64,000 bases of DNA, taken from the NCBI RefSeq assembly GCF_000369805.1, contig NZ_KB850224.1, positions 248,001 through 312,000 on the forward strand, given 5' to 3'. The stretch comes from Acinetobacter sp. NIPH 2100 (GTDB lineage: Bacteria; Pseudomonadota; Gammaproteobacteria; Pseudomonadales; Moraxellaceae). How positions within the stretch are numbered: the first letter of the stretch is position 1; each line of letters opens with the position of its first letter. The position numbers and the translations under genes were made by a program. Positions 19,470 through 28,694 of the stretch are shown piece by piece. Under the pieces are notes generated by a model that worked only from the letters and a program-made list of their open reading frames with translations, searched no databases and was not told the DNA's origin.

Positions 19470-19625
19470 GGCTAGTATTCTGTGATACAAATACGTTATA
19501 TATGACAATGTATTCATATTGTTTGAATAGATTGACAGGGCAATTCAAAAAGTTAAAAAAAATGTTTTGTCATGGACGTAACGTTGTTACATTTTTAAGG
19601 ATTACCACTCGGAGATAATGGCATT

Positions 19626-21305
19626 ATGGAAAAGATTTGGTTTGCTGAATACCAAAAGACAGGAATTCCAGAAACAGTTGAACTGCCTGCTGAAAACACC
19701 TCACTTGTTGATATTTTTGAACGCAATTTCCAAAAATTTGGTTCACGTGATGCCTTTATCTTCATGGATAAAGTTTTAACGTTTAATGAATTAGAAGTCG
19801 CTAGCCGTAAATTCGCTGCTTATTTACAGAGCTTAGGTTTAGCTAAAGGATCACGTGTTGCGGTCATGATGCCGAACGTTTTCCAATACCCAGTGGTTGC
19901 TTTAGGTGTGTTCCGTGCAGGTCTAGTGCTTGTGAATGTGAACCCATTATATACCGCACGTGAACTTGAGCATCAATTGAATGACTCTGGTGCTGAAGTG
20001 TTGGTGATCATTGAAAACTTTGCCAGCGTTTATCAAAGCATTATTGGTAAAACACCTGTGAAGCATGTTGTGGTGGCTTCTGTAGGTGACATGTTGGGTA
20101 CATTGAAAGGTACATTGGTCAACTTTGTTTTACGTAAAGTACGTAAGCAAATTCCAGCGTGGAACATCCCGGGTCATACTAAATTTAATGCGGCATTGAA
20201 CAAAGCCAATCCGAGCAACTATAAGCGCCCAAGCTTAACCTTAAGTGATACTGCGGTACTCCAATATACGGGTGGTACAACAGGTGTTTCTAAAGGTGCT
20301 GAATTGACGCATCGTAACCTTGTTGCAAACTTACTTCAGTGTGAAGCAATTTTCTCAAGTAAATTTGGTGCTTCTGACAGTGCGAAAGGCGATCGTATCG
20401 TTTGTGCATTACCGCTTTATCATATTTTTGCATTCATGGTGTGTGCGCTTTACGGTATGTACAAAGGCCAAGCGAATATCTTGATTCCAAATCCACGTGA
20501 CTTACCTGCAGTGGTGGGTGAATTACGTAAATACCAACCTTCATTCTTCCCAGCAGTAAACACATTGTTTAATGCTTTAGTGAATAACGAAGAATTCAAA
20601 CAACTTGACCATAGCAATCTGAAGATGGCGATGGGTGGTGGTATGGCTGTCTTGCCTTCAACTGCGGCAGCATGGAAAAAGATCACAGGTACTACTATTA
20701 TCGAAGGTTATGGTTTATCTGAGACTTCGCCTGTTGCAACTGCGAATCCACCTGCAACAACTGAGTTCAGTGGCACAATTGGTATTCCATTGCCATTAAC
20801 AGAAGTTGCAATTTTGGATGATGACGGTAAAGAAGTTGCGCTTGGTGAACAAGGTGAAATCTCGATCCGTGGTCCTCAAGTCATGAAAGGCTACTGGAAT
20901 CGTGCAGATGAAACTGCCAAAGTGATGACCGCTGACAATTTCTTCCGTACTGGTGACATCGGTGTGATGGATGCACGTGGTTATGTGAAGATCGTTGACC
21001 GTAAAAAAGACATGATCTTGGTGTCAGGCTTTAACGTTTATCCAAGTGAAATTGAAGAAGTGATTGCGAAGCATCCAAAAGTATTGGAAGTGGCTGCGAT
21101 TGGTGTTCCAGATGAAAAATCAGGTGAAGTGCCGAAATTATTCATCGTGAAAAAAGATCCTTCTTTAACGACTGAAGAAATCATTGCTTATGCAAAACAA
21201 AACCTAACGGGCTATAAGTGCCCACGTTATGTTGAGTTTATGGAAGAATTACCAAAATCAAACGTAGGTAAAATCTTACGTAAAGATTTACGTAAACCAG
21301 CTTAA
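19626..21305 (+). CDS. fadD: Long-chain fatty acid-CoA ligase (FadD)
   Basis: A 559-residue acyl-adenylate-forming enzyme. The AMP-binding P-loop is YTGGTTGVSKGAELTHRN (about residues 214-231). The A5 motif EGYGLSETSP, the A7 motif FFRTGDIGVMDARGY and the final lysine motif NVGKILRKDLR are all intact. It activates free long-chain fatty acids to acyl-CoA with ATP for beta-oxidation and lipid synthesis, at the inner face of the membrane. Length agrees with E. coli FadD (561). It has its own upstream region of 150 bases and a strong terminator, so it is probably a single-gene unit. Confidence 0.95.
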   Translation: MEKIWFAEYQKTGIPETVELPAENTSLVDIFERNFQKFGSRDAFIFMDKVLTFNELEVASRKFAAYLQSLGLAKGSRVAVMMPNVFQYPVVALGVFRAGLVLVNVNPLYTARELEHQLNDSGAEVLVIIENFASVYQSIIGKTPVKHVVVASVGDMLGTLKGTLVNFVLRKVRKQIPAWNIPGHTKFNAALNKANPSNYKRPSLTLSDTAVLQYTGGTTGVSKGAELTHRNLVANLLQCEAIFSSKFGASDSAKGDRIVCALPLYHIFAFMVCALYGMYKGQANILIPNPRDLPAVVGELRKYQPSFFPAVNTLFNALVNNEEFKQLDHSNLKMAMGGGMAVLPSTAAAWKKITGTTIIEGYGLSETSPVATANPPATTEFSGTIGIPLPLTEVAILDDDGKEVALGEQGEISIRGPQVMKGYWNRADETAKVMTADNFFRTGDIGVMDARGYVKIVDRKKDMILVSGFNVYPSEIEEVIAKHPKVLEVAAIGVPDEKSGEVPKLFIVKKDPSLTTEEIIAYAKQNLTGYKCPRYVEFMEELPKSNVGKILRKDLRKPA

Positions 21306-21350
21306 AAATCCCACTTAGCCTCCCTTTAAAAAAGGGAGGTACTGGAAAGG

Positions 21351-21373
21351 CGCCGCAATCGCGGCGTTTTTTT
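21351..21373 (+). terminator. Terminator after fadD
   Basis: CGCCGC and GCGGCG form a G+C-rich stem with an AATC loop, followed by seven T. A second hairpin (CCTCCCTTT with AAAGGGAGG, 21319-21339) lies just before it. Confidence 0.85.
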
Positions 21374-21381
21374 ATTTGGAT

Positions 21382-21774
21382 TTATTTGGTGCGATTAGAT
21401 TTCATTAACCAACGGTCAATATAAGGTCGTCCGATGCCGACGATACCAACAAACACCAGCATAGTCGCCAGTTGAAACCGCAAACGGGTTGGATCGATAC
21501 CATTAAAACTCAAATAGTTATCTGCAACAGCATACAGTACGATCACTACGAGCCAATGCCAAAGTGTTAAGCGATAAATACCAACGGCATAAAAGGCCAC
21601 GGTGAGAATCACAAAGGTACCCAAAGTTGATTGCCAATTCAGATTGGCACAAATCACACAGAGTAAAAAGGCGACGATTGGTAGGACAACTTTCAGCACA
21701 CGATCCACTAAAAGCTGATGCTGTCGTTGTTGGGCGAGAACATCAAACATTTCTTTTTGATCTTGGCGTTGCAT
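21382..21774 (-). CDS. Small integral membrane protein of unknown function
   Basis: A 130-residue protein with a short cytoplasmic N-terminus rich in Gln and charged residues (MQRQDQKEMFDVLAQQRQ), then about four hydrophobic segments (VVLPIVAFLLCVICANLNW, LGTFVILTVAFYAVGIY, LWHWLVVIVLYAVAD, LATMLVFVGIVGIG) and a basic end. No named family is recognised. It is convergent with fadD, and its upstream region is divergent from the MAPEG gene. Confidence 0.7.
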   Translation of the reverse strand: MQRQDQKEMFDVLAQQRQHQLLVDRVLKVVLPIVAFLLCVICANLNWQSTLGTFVILTVAFYAVGIYRLTLWHWLVVIVLYAVADNYLSFNGIDPTRLRFQLATMLVFVGIVGIGRPYIDRWLMKSNRTK

Positions 21775-21909
21775 GGTTGCACCTTAAAACTGTATGAAAA
21801 AACACAACTTTTACACAAATACGCTGTGTAAAAGAAACGCTTGTTGAACAAGCACAAATGAAAGTTCAATAAATTATAGATTATGATAGCATGATCAGAA
21901 GAACTTCAA

Positions 21910-22323
21910 ATGATGGATGTCAGCATGCAAGGTATTAGCGGCATTATATTGATGATTATAGTCGCATGTTTGTTGCCGTATGTTTTTACCTTGATTGCAA
22001 AATCAAAAGGTGGTTTTCAAGCAAAAGATAATCAAAATCCGCGTGAGTTTTTGGCTAAAACAACAGGGCTGTCGGCACGAGCAAATGCAGTGCAACAGAA
22101 TAGCTTTGAGAGCTTGCCTTTGTTTATTGCTGCTATTTTGATGGCAGAGTATATGGTAGTGCCTGAGCGATTTATTCTTACGTTGGGTTGGGCCTATATT
22201 GTGTTCCGAGTGATTTACGGCATCTGTTATCTAGCCAATTTGGCAACTTTGCGTTCAATCATTTGGTTTTTCTCGCTGCTTTGTCCAATTTTACTGTTCG
22301 TGATCACAATTAAAATGAGCTAA
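21910..22323 (+). CDS. MAPEG family membrane protein
   Basis: A 137-residue, four-helix membrane protein of the MAPEG family. The diagnostic central part NPREFLAKTTGLSARANAVQQNSFESLPLFIAAI (first half residues 45-61, second half about 62-78) holds the conserved Arg-Ala-x-x-Ala-x-x-Asn-x-x-Glu pattern that binds glutathione in eukaryotic members. Bacterial relatives of this size are often annotated as eicosanoid/glutathione-metabolism proteins without tested function. Two earlier ATGs (21910, 21913) and one at 21925 are possible starts. Confidence 0.85.
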   Translation: MMDVSMQGISGIILMIIVACLLPYVFTLIAKSKGGFQAKDNQNPREFLAKTTGLSARANAVQQNSFESLPLFIAAILMAEYMVVPERFILTLGWAYIVFRVIYGICYLANLATLRSIIWFFSLLCPILLFVITIKMS

Positions 22324-22386
22324 AGCACTGGATAGAAAATTCTCCAGCTGTTTGCATATCTAGCATCATTTTCATTGTATTCACGT

Positions 22387-22392
22387 TATAAT
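22387..22392 (+). promoter_or_regulatory. Probable -10 box of the ppa promoter
   Basis: A perfect TATAAT lies 46 bases before the ppa ATG. The -35 region is weak. The position fits a transcript beginning about 40 bases upstream of ppa. Confidence 0.5.
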
Positions 22393-22437
22393 CTGTCCGA
22401 TTTACATCTGACTTCACAATATTAAACGAGTGTTGAT

Positions 22438-22965
22438 ATGAGTTATAGCAATATTCCTGCGGGTAAAGACGCACCTAATGACATCTATGTCATCATCGAA
22501 ATTCCTGCAAATGCAGCGCCAATCAAATATGAAATCGATAAAGATTCAGATGCGTTATTTGTAGACCGTTTCATGGGTACAGCAATGTTCTACCCGGCAA
22601 ACTACGGTTATGTACCAAATACATTGTCTGAAGATGGTGACCCATTAGACGTACTTGTTGTAACTCCACATCCTGTTGCTGCTGGTTCTGTGATTCGTTG
22701 CCGCCCAGTGGGCAAATTAAAAATGGAAGATGACGGTGGTATCGACGCGAAACTCATCGCTGTTCCACACGAAAAATTATCTCCATTGTATAAAGATGTT
22801 CAAGAATATACGGATCTTCCGCCATTATTGATCAGCCAAGTTGAGCATTTCTTTGCTCACTACAAAGATTTAGAGCCTGGTAAGTGGGTAAAAATCAGTG
22901 GTTGGGAAGGTGCTGACGTTGCTAAAGCTGAAGTATTGAAAGCAATCGAAGCTGCTAAAAAGTAA
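22438..22965 (+). CDS. ppa: Inorganic pyrophosphatase
   Basis: A 175-residue family I soluble pyrophosphatase that splits PPi into two phosphates and pulls biosynthetic reactions forward. The signature [10 protein letters not shown] with its three metal-binding aspartates is at about residues 63-72. Other active-site blocks are [18 protein letters not shown] and the [14 protein letters not shown] segment near the end. Size and composition match the E. coli enzyme (176). It is a single-gene unit with its own promoter and terminator, and its codons look optimised, as expected of a highly expressed gene. Confidence 0.96.
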   Translation: MSYSNIPAGKDAPNDIYVIIEIPANAAPIKYEIDKDSDALFVDRFMGTAMFYPANYGYVPNTLSEDGDPLDVLVVTPHPVAAGSVIRCRPVGKLKMEDDGGIDAKLIAVPHEKLSPLYKDVQEYTDLPPLLISQVEHFFAHYKDLEPGKWVKISGWEGADVAKAEVLKAIEAAKK

Positions 22966-23010
22966 CTTTGAAATGCTTAACCAAGTTTTAAAAATTTAAA
23001 GCTTGGTTAT

Positions 23011-23046
23011 AAAAAAACCTCCATTCAAATGAATGGAGGTTTTTTT
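23011..23046. terminator. Bidirectional terminator between ppa and the OprD porin
   Basis: CCTCCATTC pairs with GAATGGAGG around an AAAT loop, flanked by seven A and seven T. It serves ppa and the convergent porin gene. A weaker hairpin precedes it at about 22979-23008. Confidence 0.9.
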
Positions 23047-23066
23047 ATTGCTTGATCAAATGTGAA

Positions 23067-24338
23067 TTAGAATAATTTCACAGGAATATCAAGCCAGATA
23101 CGCCATTCATTGGTATCACCGATATAAAGCTTATCGTAAGCATCGCTAGCACGGTAGTACGAGTGACGTAAACGTAAGCTTGCATCTTTGGCAAAACCAG
23201 ATTGAACGGTGTATTTCACCTGATTAAAGAACTCGCGTTCTTGAGCAGTGTCGGCTACATCTTTAACTTTAATGTCCCAACCATAAACAAAAGCAGTCGT
23301 CCAACTTAAGCCTGGAACGCCATAGCCGCCAAAGTCGACGTTATATTGCAACTGTGCAGACTTTTCTTGGTTACCAATGAAGTCAGACAGGTAAGAGTTT
23401 GGCAAATAGATACTTTGAGCGCCATCAGCGTTCTCGCCGTAGTCATAACCGGTATTACCATTGTTTTGTTGGTAAGCCAACATCACGCTGTGTGGACCAG
23501 TGTTATAAGTCGTAGAAAGTGCCCAAATGGTATTTTTGCGATTAGACAAGTCATCAGTCGTACTAGAATACGTACTCGCTTTTTCATCCCACTTGGTATG
23601 GTAAGCGCTTAAATCGTAAGTCAGACCACTGTCTTTATCTAATGCTTGTTTATAATTTAAATTGATATAATGACGATCTAACTTATCTTTGCTGTCTAAG
23701 CCAAAGTAAGCGGCATTCAAGTTATCATCAAATTTATATTTTGCACCCCAAACCACGGCACGATCTAAATGGCGACCATCGCTATTGATTTGATCAGAGT
23801 ATTGGTCTTTGGTGAATTTACCCGCAGTTAACTCTAAACCATCAATTTCACGGCTTGTTGCCAAAACACCATCGAAGTATTCAGGTACTAGACGTGCAGT
23901 GTTACTTGCCAAAACAGGAATATCTAAAATCTGTGTACCATAAGTCACTGTGGTATTCGAGATACGTGCTTTTACAAAACCGCCACCACGCGCCCAATGA
24001 TCATAGGCTGAACCATCGGGATGCTTTGGAATCATACCGTTACCGGCATTATTGTTTGAGCCCAATTTAAAAGAGCCATCACCGATCACACCAGCACCAA
24101 AGCCAACTAAACCTTGAGTAAAGCCTGTTTCCAGTTTCACCATTGCCGTCTGAGCGTATGAGCTCGTGTCTTTGACACCGTTCTTTTTGTCACGATTTAA
24201 ATAACCAGTACGGAATAAAATATCCCCTTTGGCATCTTCAACAAGTCCTTTTGCTTCGCTTTGTTCGCTTGCATATGTTGAGGTAATTAACGCGGCATTA
24301 ATCAAAACCGCTAAAGTAAGTTTATTTGCCTTTGGCAT
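23067..24338 (-). CDS. OprD family outer membrane porin
   Basis: A 423-residue porin. The signal peptide is at residues 1-24 (MPKANKLTLAVLINAALITSTYA, cleaved before SEQS). The mature part has alternating amphipathic strands and the OprD-family blocks (FRTGYLNRDKK, AYDHWARGGGFVKARISNTTVTYGTQ, LVPEYFDGVLATSREIDGLELTAGKF). It ends in KLF, the outer-membrane assembly signal. OprD-type porins take up specific small molecules such as basic amino acids or carboxylates; the substrate here is unknown. The ATG at 24338 was preferred to the one at 24350 because GAGG stands correctly before it. The long A+T-rich upstream region probably holds its regulation. Confidence 0.9.
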   Translation of the reverse strand: MPKANKLTLAVLINAALITSTYASEQSEAKGLVEDAKGDILFRTGYLNRDKKNGVKDTSSYAQTAMVKLETGFTQGLVGFGAGVIGDGSFKLGSNNNAGNGMIPKHPDGSAYDHWARGGGFVKARISNTTVTYGTQILDIPVLASNTARLVPEYFDGVLATSREIDGLELTAGKFTKDQYSDQINSDGRHLDRAVVWGAKYKFDDNLNAAYFGLDSKDKLDRHYINLNYKQALDKDSGLTYDLSAYHTKWDEKASTYSSTTDDLSNRKNTIWALSTTYNTGPHSVMLAYQQNNGNTGYDYGENADGAQSIYLPNSYLSDFIGNQEKSAQLQYNVDFGGYGVPGLSWTTAFVYGWDIKVKDVADTAQEREFFNQVKYTVQSGFAKDASLRLRHSYYRASDAYDKLYIGDTNEWRIWLDIPVKLF

Positions 24339-25078
24339 AGCTCGCCTCATTAAAAAAAATAAATTTGGGATAGAACCGAAATTTTGACCAATTGTATAAG
24401 TTATGCATAAAAAAGATAGATTTTTATTAAAATAATTTAATTAATATTAAATAAAATACTTATATAATTTTATGATTTATTTCTCGTTTAATAATGCATC
24501 AAAATAAATTTAAATATATGATTTTAAATAATAATATGTTTTATTTTGATCGAAAAATAGCCTGATTATTTTTTGATTTATTTTTTCGAAAATATGTGAT
24601 TTATTGCATTATTTTTTCTTTTTATTTAATGAGTTATTTTTTCTTTGTTTAAAAAATAAGCGTATCGGTTTGCAAAAAATACCATCCCGACGAATGACAG
24701 TGACTGACCAATCCAAAAGTTACAGATGTTCAGACTGACTTAAGCTTTTTGTAGATGCACTTTTATGGAACATTGTCTGTTTTTGCAAGGGAATGCTTAT
24801 CTTTTAAGCATTGTGGTTGGTTGAATTAGTATCAATATGCCTCTTTTTTGTGCGAAAAATAGTCTTTATTTTTCTGTCGCTTCTAAATAGTTCAAAAAAC
24901 CAGATCTATTTTTGATCAAGACCAATTCTGAGGCACATAGAACTGAATCACAGCACTTTTATGGGACAAAATCGAGATTTAGCATAGTTTTTCTAGAGTT
25001 GGCACAGCAATTGCTAGTTACTTTGCGATGCAATTTAAAACATAAATCAGTCGAATATCCATCATGGGGGAGATCAAT
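24339..25078. other. Long A+T-rich intergenic region with the sigma-54 promoter of the first TorF gene
   Basis: About 740 bases without a gene. Bases 24400-24660 are extremely A+T-rich. Two near-identical 15-base words, GCACTTTTATGGAAC (24757) and GCACTTTTATGGGAC (24953), lie about 245 and 48 bases before the sigma-54 promoter at 25000 and could bind its activator. A small ATGCTT/AAGCAT hairpin lies near 24793. Confidence 0.55.
25000..25015 (+). promoter_or_regulatory. Sigma-54 promoter of the first TorF porin gene
   Basis: TGGCAC-AGCAA-TTGCT is a perfect -24/-12 element, with GG and GC at the right spacing. It stands 63 bases before the ATG. The same element, including the spacer, precedes the second TorF gene. 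Confidence 0.85.
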
Positions 25079-25852
25079 ATGATGAAATTTGCATGTAAAG
25101 CAATCGCGTTGAGTATTTGTGCAGTGACTTCGACTTTTGCTATGGCGGAAGAAACAAATACATTATCTCAATACGGCCTTAGCTTTTCTGGAACGGCTGC
25201 GTTAACGACTGATTATCGTTATCGTGGTATTACTCAAACTGAAGGTGATCCTGCAGTACAAGGTGGCTTTGCATTAACGCATTCATCTGGTCTATATGCG
25301 GGTGTTTGGGCTTCAAATGTACATTTCAGTGCAGACAACCCAACTCATTTAGAGCTTGATCCATATGTCGGTTATGCAACGGAACTTCCTTTTGCCAGCA
25401 AACCAACTTTGGATGTAGGCTTATGGTATTACGGCTATCCAAGTTCATCTGATATTAACTGGTTAGAGCTGTACGCCAAACTAGGCTTTAAAAACGTTCT
25501 TGCTTCTGGCGATAGTTTGCTAGGTGCTTTGAACTATACCAATGATTTTGCAGGTACTGACGAAAACGGTTGGTATATAAATGCGACTTATAACATTCCA
25601 TTCGCTGATACTGGTTTCGGCGGTGTCGCAAGTGTGGGCTATACCAAAGTAGATAACTACGACTTTAGCGACACGGGCGCTGAAGATGACAACTATGTCG
25701 ATTGGAAAGTCGGTGTGACTTATAGCGTGAAATCGGTGTCGGGTTTAACAGCTGAACTTGCGGCTGTAGGAACCAATATTGATGCGGATGCTCAACCCTA
25801 TAAACGTGGTACTGAAACAGGTGCAGTGTTTACTTTAACTAAAGCATTCTAA
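25079..25852 (+). CDS. TorF family putative porin, copy 1
   Basis: A 257-residue outer-membrane protein with a signal peptide at residues 1-23 (cleaved at AMA|EE), then the TorF/TIGR02001 pattern (SGTAALTTDYRYRGITQTEGDPAVQGGFALTH, WASNV, LELDPYVGYA), and a terminal Phe (TKAF) typical of beta-barrels. Homologues are annotated as putative porins with unknown cargo. The strong Shine-Dalgarno GGGGGAGA suits the ATG at 25079 or 25082; a farther ATG (25064) lies inside it. Transcription should start from the sigma-54 promoter at 25000, so it depends on an enhancer-binding protein. A terminator follows. Confidence 0.85.
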   Translation: MMKFACKAIALSICAVTSTFAMAEETNTLSQYGLSFSGTAALTTDYRYRGITQTEGDPAVQGGFALTHSSGLYAGVWASNVHFSADNPTHLELDPYVGYATELPFASKPTLDVGLWYYGYPSSSDINWLELYAKLGFKNVLASGDSLLGALNYTNDFAGTDENGWYINATYNIPFADTGFGGVASVGYTKVDNYDFSDTGAEDDNYVDWKVGVTYSVKSVSGLTAELAAVGTNIDADAQPYKRGTETGAVFTLTKAF

Positions 25853-25867
25853 TCTTCTTTGAACAAA

Positions 25868-25896
25868 GAAAAGCCAGCATTTTTGCTGGCTTTTCT
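25868..25896 (+). terminator. Terminator after TorF copy 1
   Basis: AAAAGCCAGCA pairs with TGCTGGCTTTT around a short T loop. It has T runs on the plus strand and A runs upstream, so it may work in both directions. Confidence 0.85.
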
Positions 25897-25967
25897 ACTT
25901 TTCATATCGATCTAAGTTGTTAACTGAACAGGAGAGATCTTCGCTTTAATTAGGCTGTATAACTTAG

Positions 25968-26735
25968 TCAAAATAGAGAAAATCCCATTCTTACAATAAG
26001 AAAAATTAAAAGAATCAGAAAAAATAATCTGATAAATTGGCTGCCATAGCGGAGTGCGAGAAAAACACCGACTAAAGAACCCAGAATATTACAAATGGCG
26101 ATCACTAAACCAATTTCCCACAATACATGGCCTGTGGGTATAAAAAACAAGAGTGCTGCGCTAAATGTCCCTAGATTAACAACCTTGGCCGATGCAGAAG
26201 CATTGAGAAAATCAAAGCCAAAAACTTTTACAAAGAGGAAGAGTAGAAAGCTTCCACTGCCAGGCCCGAAAACGCCATCATAAAATCCAATCAATCCGCC
26301 AAAAAGGATTCCGAGCAAGATTTCTTTAGAACCACATTTTACATAAGTACTTTGTGCACCTAAATCCTTCTTTAAAAATGTATATACAGCCATGATGATG
26401 AGTAAACAGAAAACGATATAGCTCATCAATTGCTTTGGAATATAAGCAGTGGTCATCGCACCAATAAATGCAAATATAAATGCCGCAAGCATCGTCGGAA
26501 TCAAAAGTTTCCAAACAAACTTGATTTTATGAACAAATCTAAAAATGGAGGATGCTGTACCTGCCCAAACCGCTACTTTATTTGTACCGAAAACGGTGGC
26601 AATACTGTGTTGTGGCAAAGCATGTAGTAGAGCAGGTATTTGTACTAAACCACCACCGCCCACTGCGGCATCAATCAGACCACCACAGAAAGCAAAGAAC
26701 CCTAAAGTCAGCAGGACGGTTTCATTAATCATCAT
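25968..26735 (-). CDS. TauE/SafE family membrane transporter
   Basis: A 255-residue protein with about eight hydrophobic segments and the two related halves of the TauE/SafE (DUF81) family. The first motif is GGLIDAAVGGGGLVQIPALL (residues 18-37); the second is GFYDGVFGPGSGSFLLF (about 155-171). Members export sulfite, sulfoacetate or related anions, or take up other anions; the substrate here is not known. It is transcribed against the two TorF genes that flank it. Confidence 0.9.
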   Translation of the reverse strand: MMINETVLLTLGFFAFCGGLIDAAVGGGGLVQIPALLHALPQHSIATVFGTNKVAVWAGTASSIFRFVHKIKFVWKLLIPTMLAAFIFAFIGAMTTAYIPKQLMSYIVFCLLIIMAVYTFLKKDLGAQSTYVKCGSKEILLGILFGGLIGFYDGVFGPGSGSFLLFLFVKVFGFDFLNASASAKVVNLGTFSAALLFFIPTGHVLWEIGLVIAICNILGSLVGVFLALRYGSQFIRLFFLILLIFLIVRMGFSLF

Positions 26736-27126
26736 ATCAGCCAGTCTGAAAATTTTTATGTTGTTCGCACTTTTGAAAGCACAGTAGGCGAATCTTGTTT
26801 GATAGCTATCATTAAACAGCGTTTCTTTTGAACTTGCTGTTTTTTTATGCTGTTCAGGAGCTCAAGTTTTAAATGAATAAAAATTATGTGCTTGGCTAAA
26901 AAGGTGCTTTTTATGCGCTATGAAGGATAGGAGCCGCTCATTTCAGTTGCATGATTAGAACAACTTTGCTTTAGAACCTAGAAAATATTGATTTCATTCT
27001 TGTTAGTATTTGATTTTATTTGTCTTTTTTTATTTATATGATTTGGCACAGCAATTGCTAATTAGCTTGTGATGCAATTTAAAGCTTAAAAATCAATTGA
27101 GTATCTAAAAATAGGGGGAGATCAAT
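26736..27126. other. Intergenic region with the sigma-54 promoter of the second TorF gene
   Basis: About 390 bases. The last 80 bases are closely similar to the stretch before TorF copy 1 (sigma-54 element, GATGCAATTTAAA, and the GGGGGAGATCAATATGATGAA ribosome-binding region in two parts), showing that promoter and leader were duplicated together. The upstream part differs, apart from a GCACTTTT word near 26767. Confidence 0.6.
27044..27059 (+). promoter_or_regulatory. Sigma-54 promoter of the second TorF porin gene
   Basis: TGGCAC-AGCAA-TTGCT is identical over all 16 bases to the element at 25000, and again ends about 67 bases before the start codon. Confidence 0.85.
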
Positions 27127-27915
27127 ATGATGAAGTTTGCATGCAAGGCTGCTGTACTAGGAATGGTGACTGCTGCTTCAACGTTGAGTTTGGCTGAAGA
27201 AACAAAACTACCATTTCCGGGAACCATTACAGGTAATGTGAATGTAGTATCAAGCTACAATTTACGCGGTATGACCAACTCGCCAGAAAGCGATACACCA
27301 GCGGTACAAGGGGGGCTGGACTATACCCATGACAGTGGCTTTTATTTGGGTTACTGGTTCTCGACTTTAACCGCTGCTTATGCCGACTTTAATACCTCAC
27401 CAACCGATGTGAAGGAAGAGAAAAAATCATTCGAAAACGATTTTTACGCGGGCTATAAAGGCAAAATTACTGAAGATCTTGGTTATCAAATTGGAGGAAC
27501 GGTTTATTACTATTATCCAGGTTGGGAGTCGACAGGTTATGAAACCATTTTGGGATTGAGCTATAAAGATTTCAGTATTACTGCACAAACCTTATTGAAT
27601 AACGTGACTTTCGGAAATAAAGGTGATACGTATTTCTTGGCGACTTATGCGCCAAAACTCGCAGGTGGATTTACAGGTAAAGCGCAAGTTGCAGCCTATT
27701 ATTATGGTGATGACGACGAGTATCTGGCTTATGAGGCCAAAGCTGGGGATGTAACCAAAACAGATTTTGCTTTCCGTCATGCGACACTGGGTTTATCGCA
27801 TCCTTTGGGCAATACAGGCGCAACATGGAGTCTGGATTATATTTTTGGTGGTTATACGCGTGATGAAACCAAACAAAAGAACAAAGTGGTGTTAGCACTT
27901 GGTTATGCCTTCTAA
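27127..27915 (+). CDS. TorF family putative porin, copy 2
   Basis: A 262-residue paralogue of the porin at 25079. The signal peptide is almost the same (MMKFACKA start, cleavage near SLA|EE). The mature chain shares the plan GNVNVVSSYNLRGMTNSPESDTPAVQGGLDYTHDSGFYLGYW and ends in a terminal Phe (LGYAF), but has diverged strongly elsewhere. Outer membrane location and sigma-54 control are inferred exactly as for copy 1. Conserved regulation with a diverged barrel suggests different substrates expressed under one condition. Confidence 0.85.
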   Translation: MMKFACKAAVLGMVTAASTLSLAEETKLPFPGTITGNVNVVSSYNLRGMTNSPESDTPAVQGGLDYTHDSGFYLGYWFSTLTAAYADFNTSPTDVKEEKKSFENDFYAGYKGKITEDLGYQIGGTVYYYYPGWESTGYETILGLSYKDFSITAQTLLNNVTFGNKGDTYFLATYAPKLAGGFTGKAQVAAYYYGDDDEYLAYEAKAGDVTKTDFAFRHATLGLSHPLGNTGATWSLDYIFGGYTRDETKQKNKVVLALGYAF

Positions 27916-27931
27916 CGGAGACTGATCTATA

Positions 27932-27957
27932 AAGAAGCGGCCTTGAGGTCGCTTCTT
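27932..27957. terminator. Hairpin between TorF copy 2 and comM
   Basis: AAGAAGCG pairs with CGCTTCTT, extended inward by CC/GG around a TTGA loop. It overlaps the comM stop codon by two bases. There is no long T run, so it is weak as an intrinsic terminator on the plus strand. Confidence 0.5.
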
Positions 27958-28608
27958 AGCTTTGGCTGCCACGATAAGACAATGCTTCTGTTAAATGGCT
28001 ACTACTGATGCGTTCGCTTTCAGCTAAATCTGCAATGGTTCGAGCTACTCTTAATACCCGATGATAGGCGCGAGCAGAAAGGTTGAGCCGCTGCTGTGCC
28101 ATTTCTATGATTTTGGTTGAACTCTCATCTAAAAGTGCATGTTGTTCCAATAATTTGGGAGAGAGTGCTTGGTTTAAACAGTGCTGTCTTTGAATTTGTT
28201 TTTCATACGCTGTGATGACGCGTTGCCTGACACTGTCTGAATTTTCTACGGGCGTTCGATCTTGCAGTTCCTGAGCTTGTAAGGGTGGAACATCAATATG
28301 TAAATCAATACGATCCAACAAAGGTCCTGAAATTCGATTTTGATAGCGTTGGATACTATCGGGAGAACATTGGCAGCGACTATCTTGATTAAAGGCATAA
28401 CCGCAGGGGCAGGGATTCATCGCTGCAATAAATTGGAAATTTGCAGGAAAGGTCATTTGCCGTGCCGCACGAGAAATCACAATTTCTTTGGACTCTAGCG
28501 GTTGGCGCAGAACTTCGAGGACTTTGCGATCAAACTCAGGCAATTCATCCAAAAACAATACCCCCAAATGAGCTAGGGTAATTTCACCAGGTTTGGGTTG
28601 TGAGCCAC
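27956..28608 (-). pseudogene. comM: comM, 3' fragment, separated by transposon insertion
   Basis: This is the C-terminal 217 codons of ComM, cut off from its start by the 12.7-kb transposon. It contains GVLFLDELPEFDRKVLEVLRQPLE (Walker B region), the zinc-finger-like NPCPCGYAFNQDSRCQCSPDS, the arginine-finger region SGPLLDRIDLHIDV, and the C-terminal Mg-chelatase-type domain. Joining this piece to the fragment at 41332-42171 and counting the GCCAC duplication once restores an unbroken 495-codon frame of normal ComM length. So the gene was intact before insertion and has not decayed since, suggesting a recent event. Confidence 0.93.
28604..28608. repeat. Target site duplication, left copy (GCCAC)
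   Basis: GCCAC at 28604-28608 matches GCCAC at 41332-41336. Five-base duplications are the Tn7-family standard. It lies in the Gly-Gly-Gly-Ser codons of comM. Confidence 0.9.
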
Positions 28609-28694
28609 TGTCAAATACAATAAAAAAAGCTACTATGAGGTTAGAAATTAGGATTTTTATGCCACTTTTTATAAAAATAGCCTCTAATCTTTAC

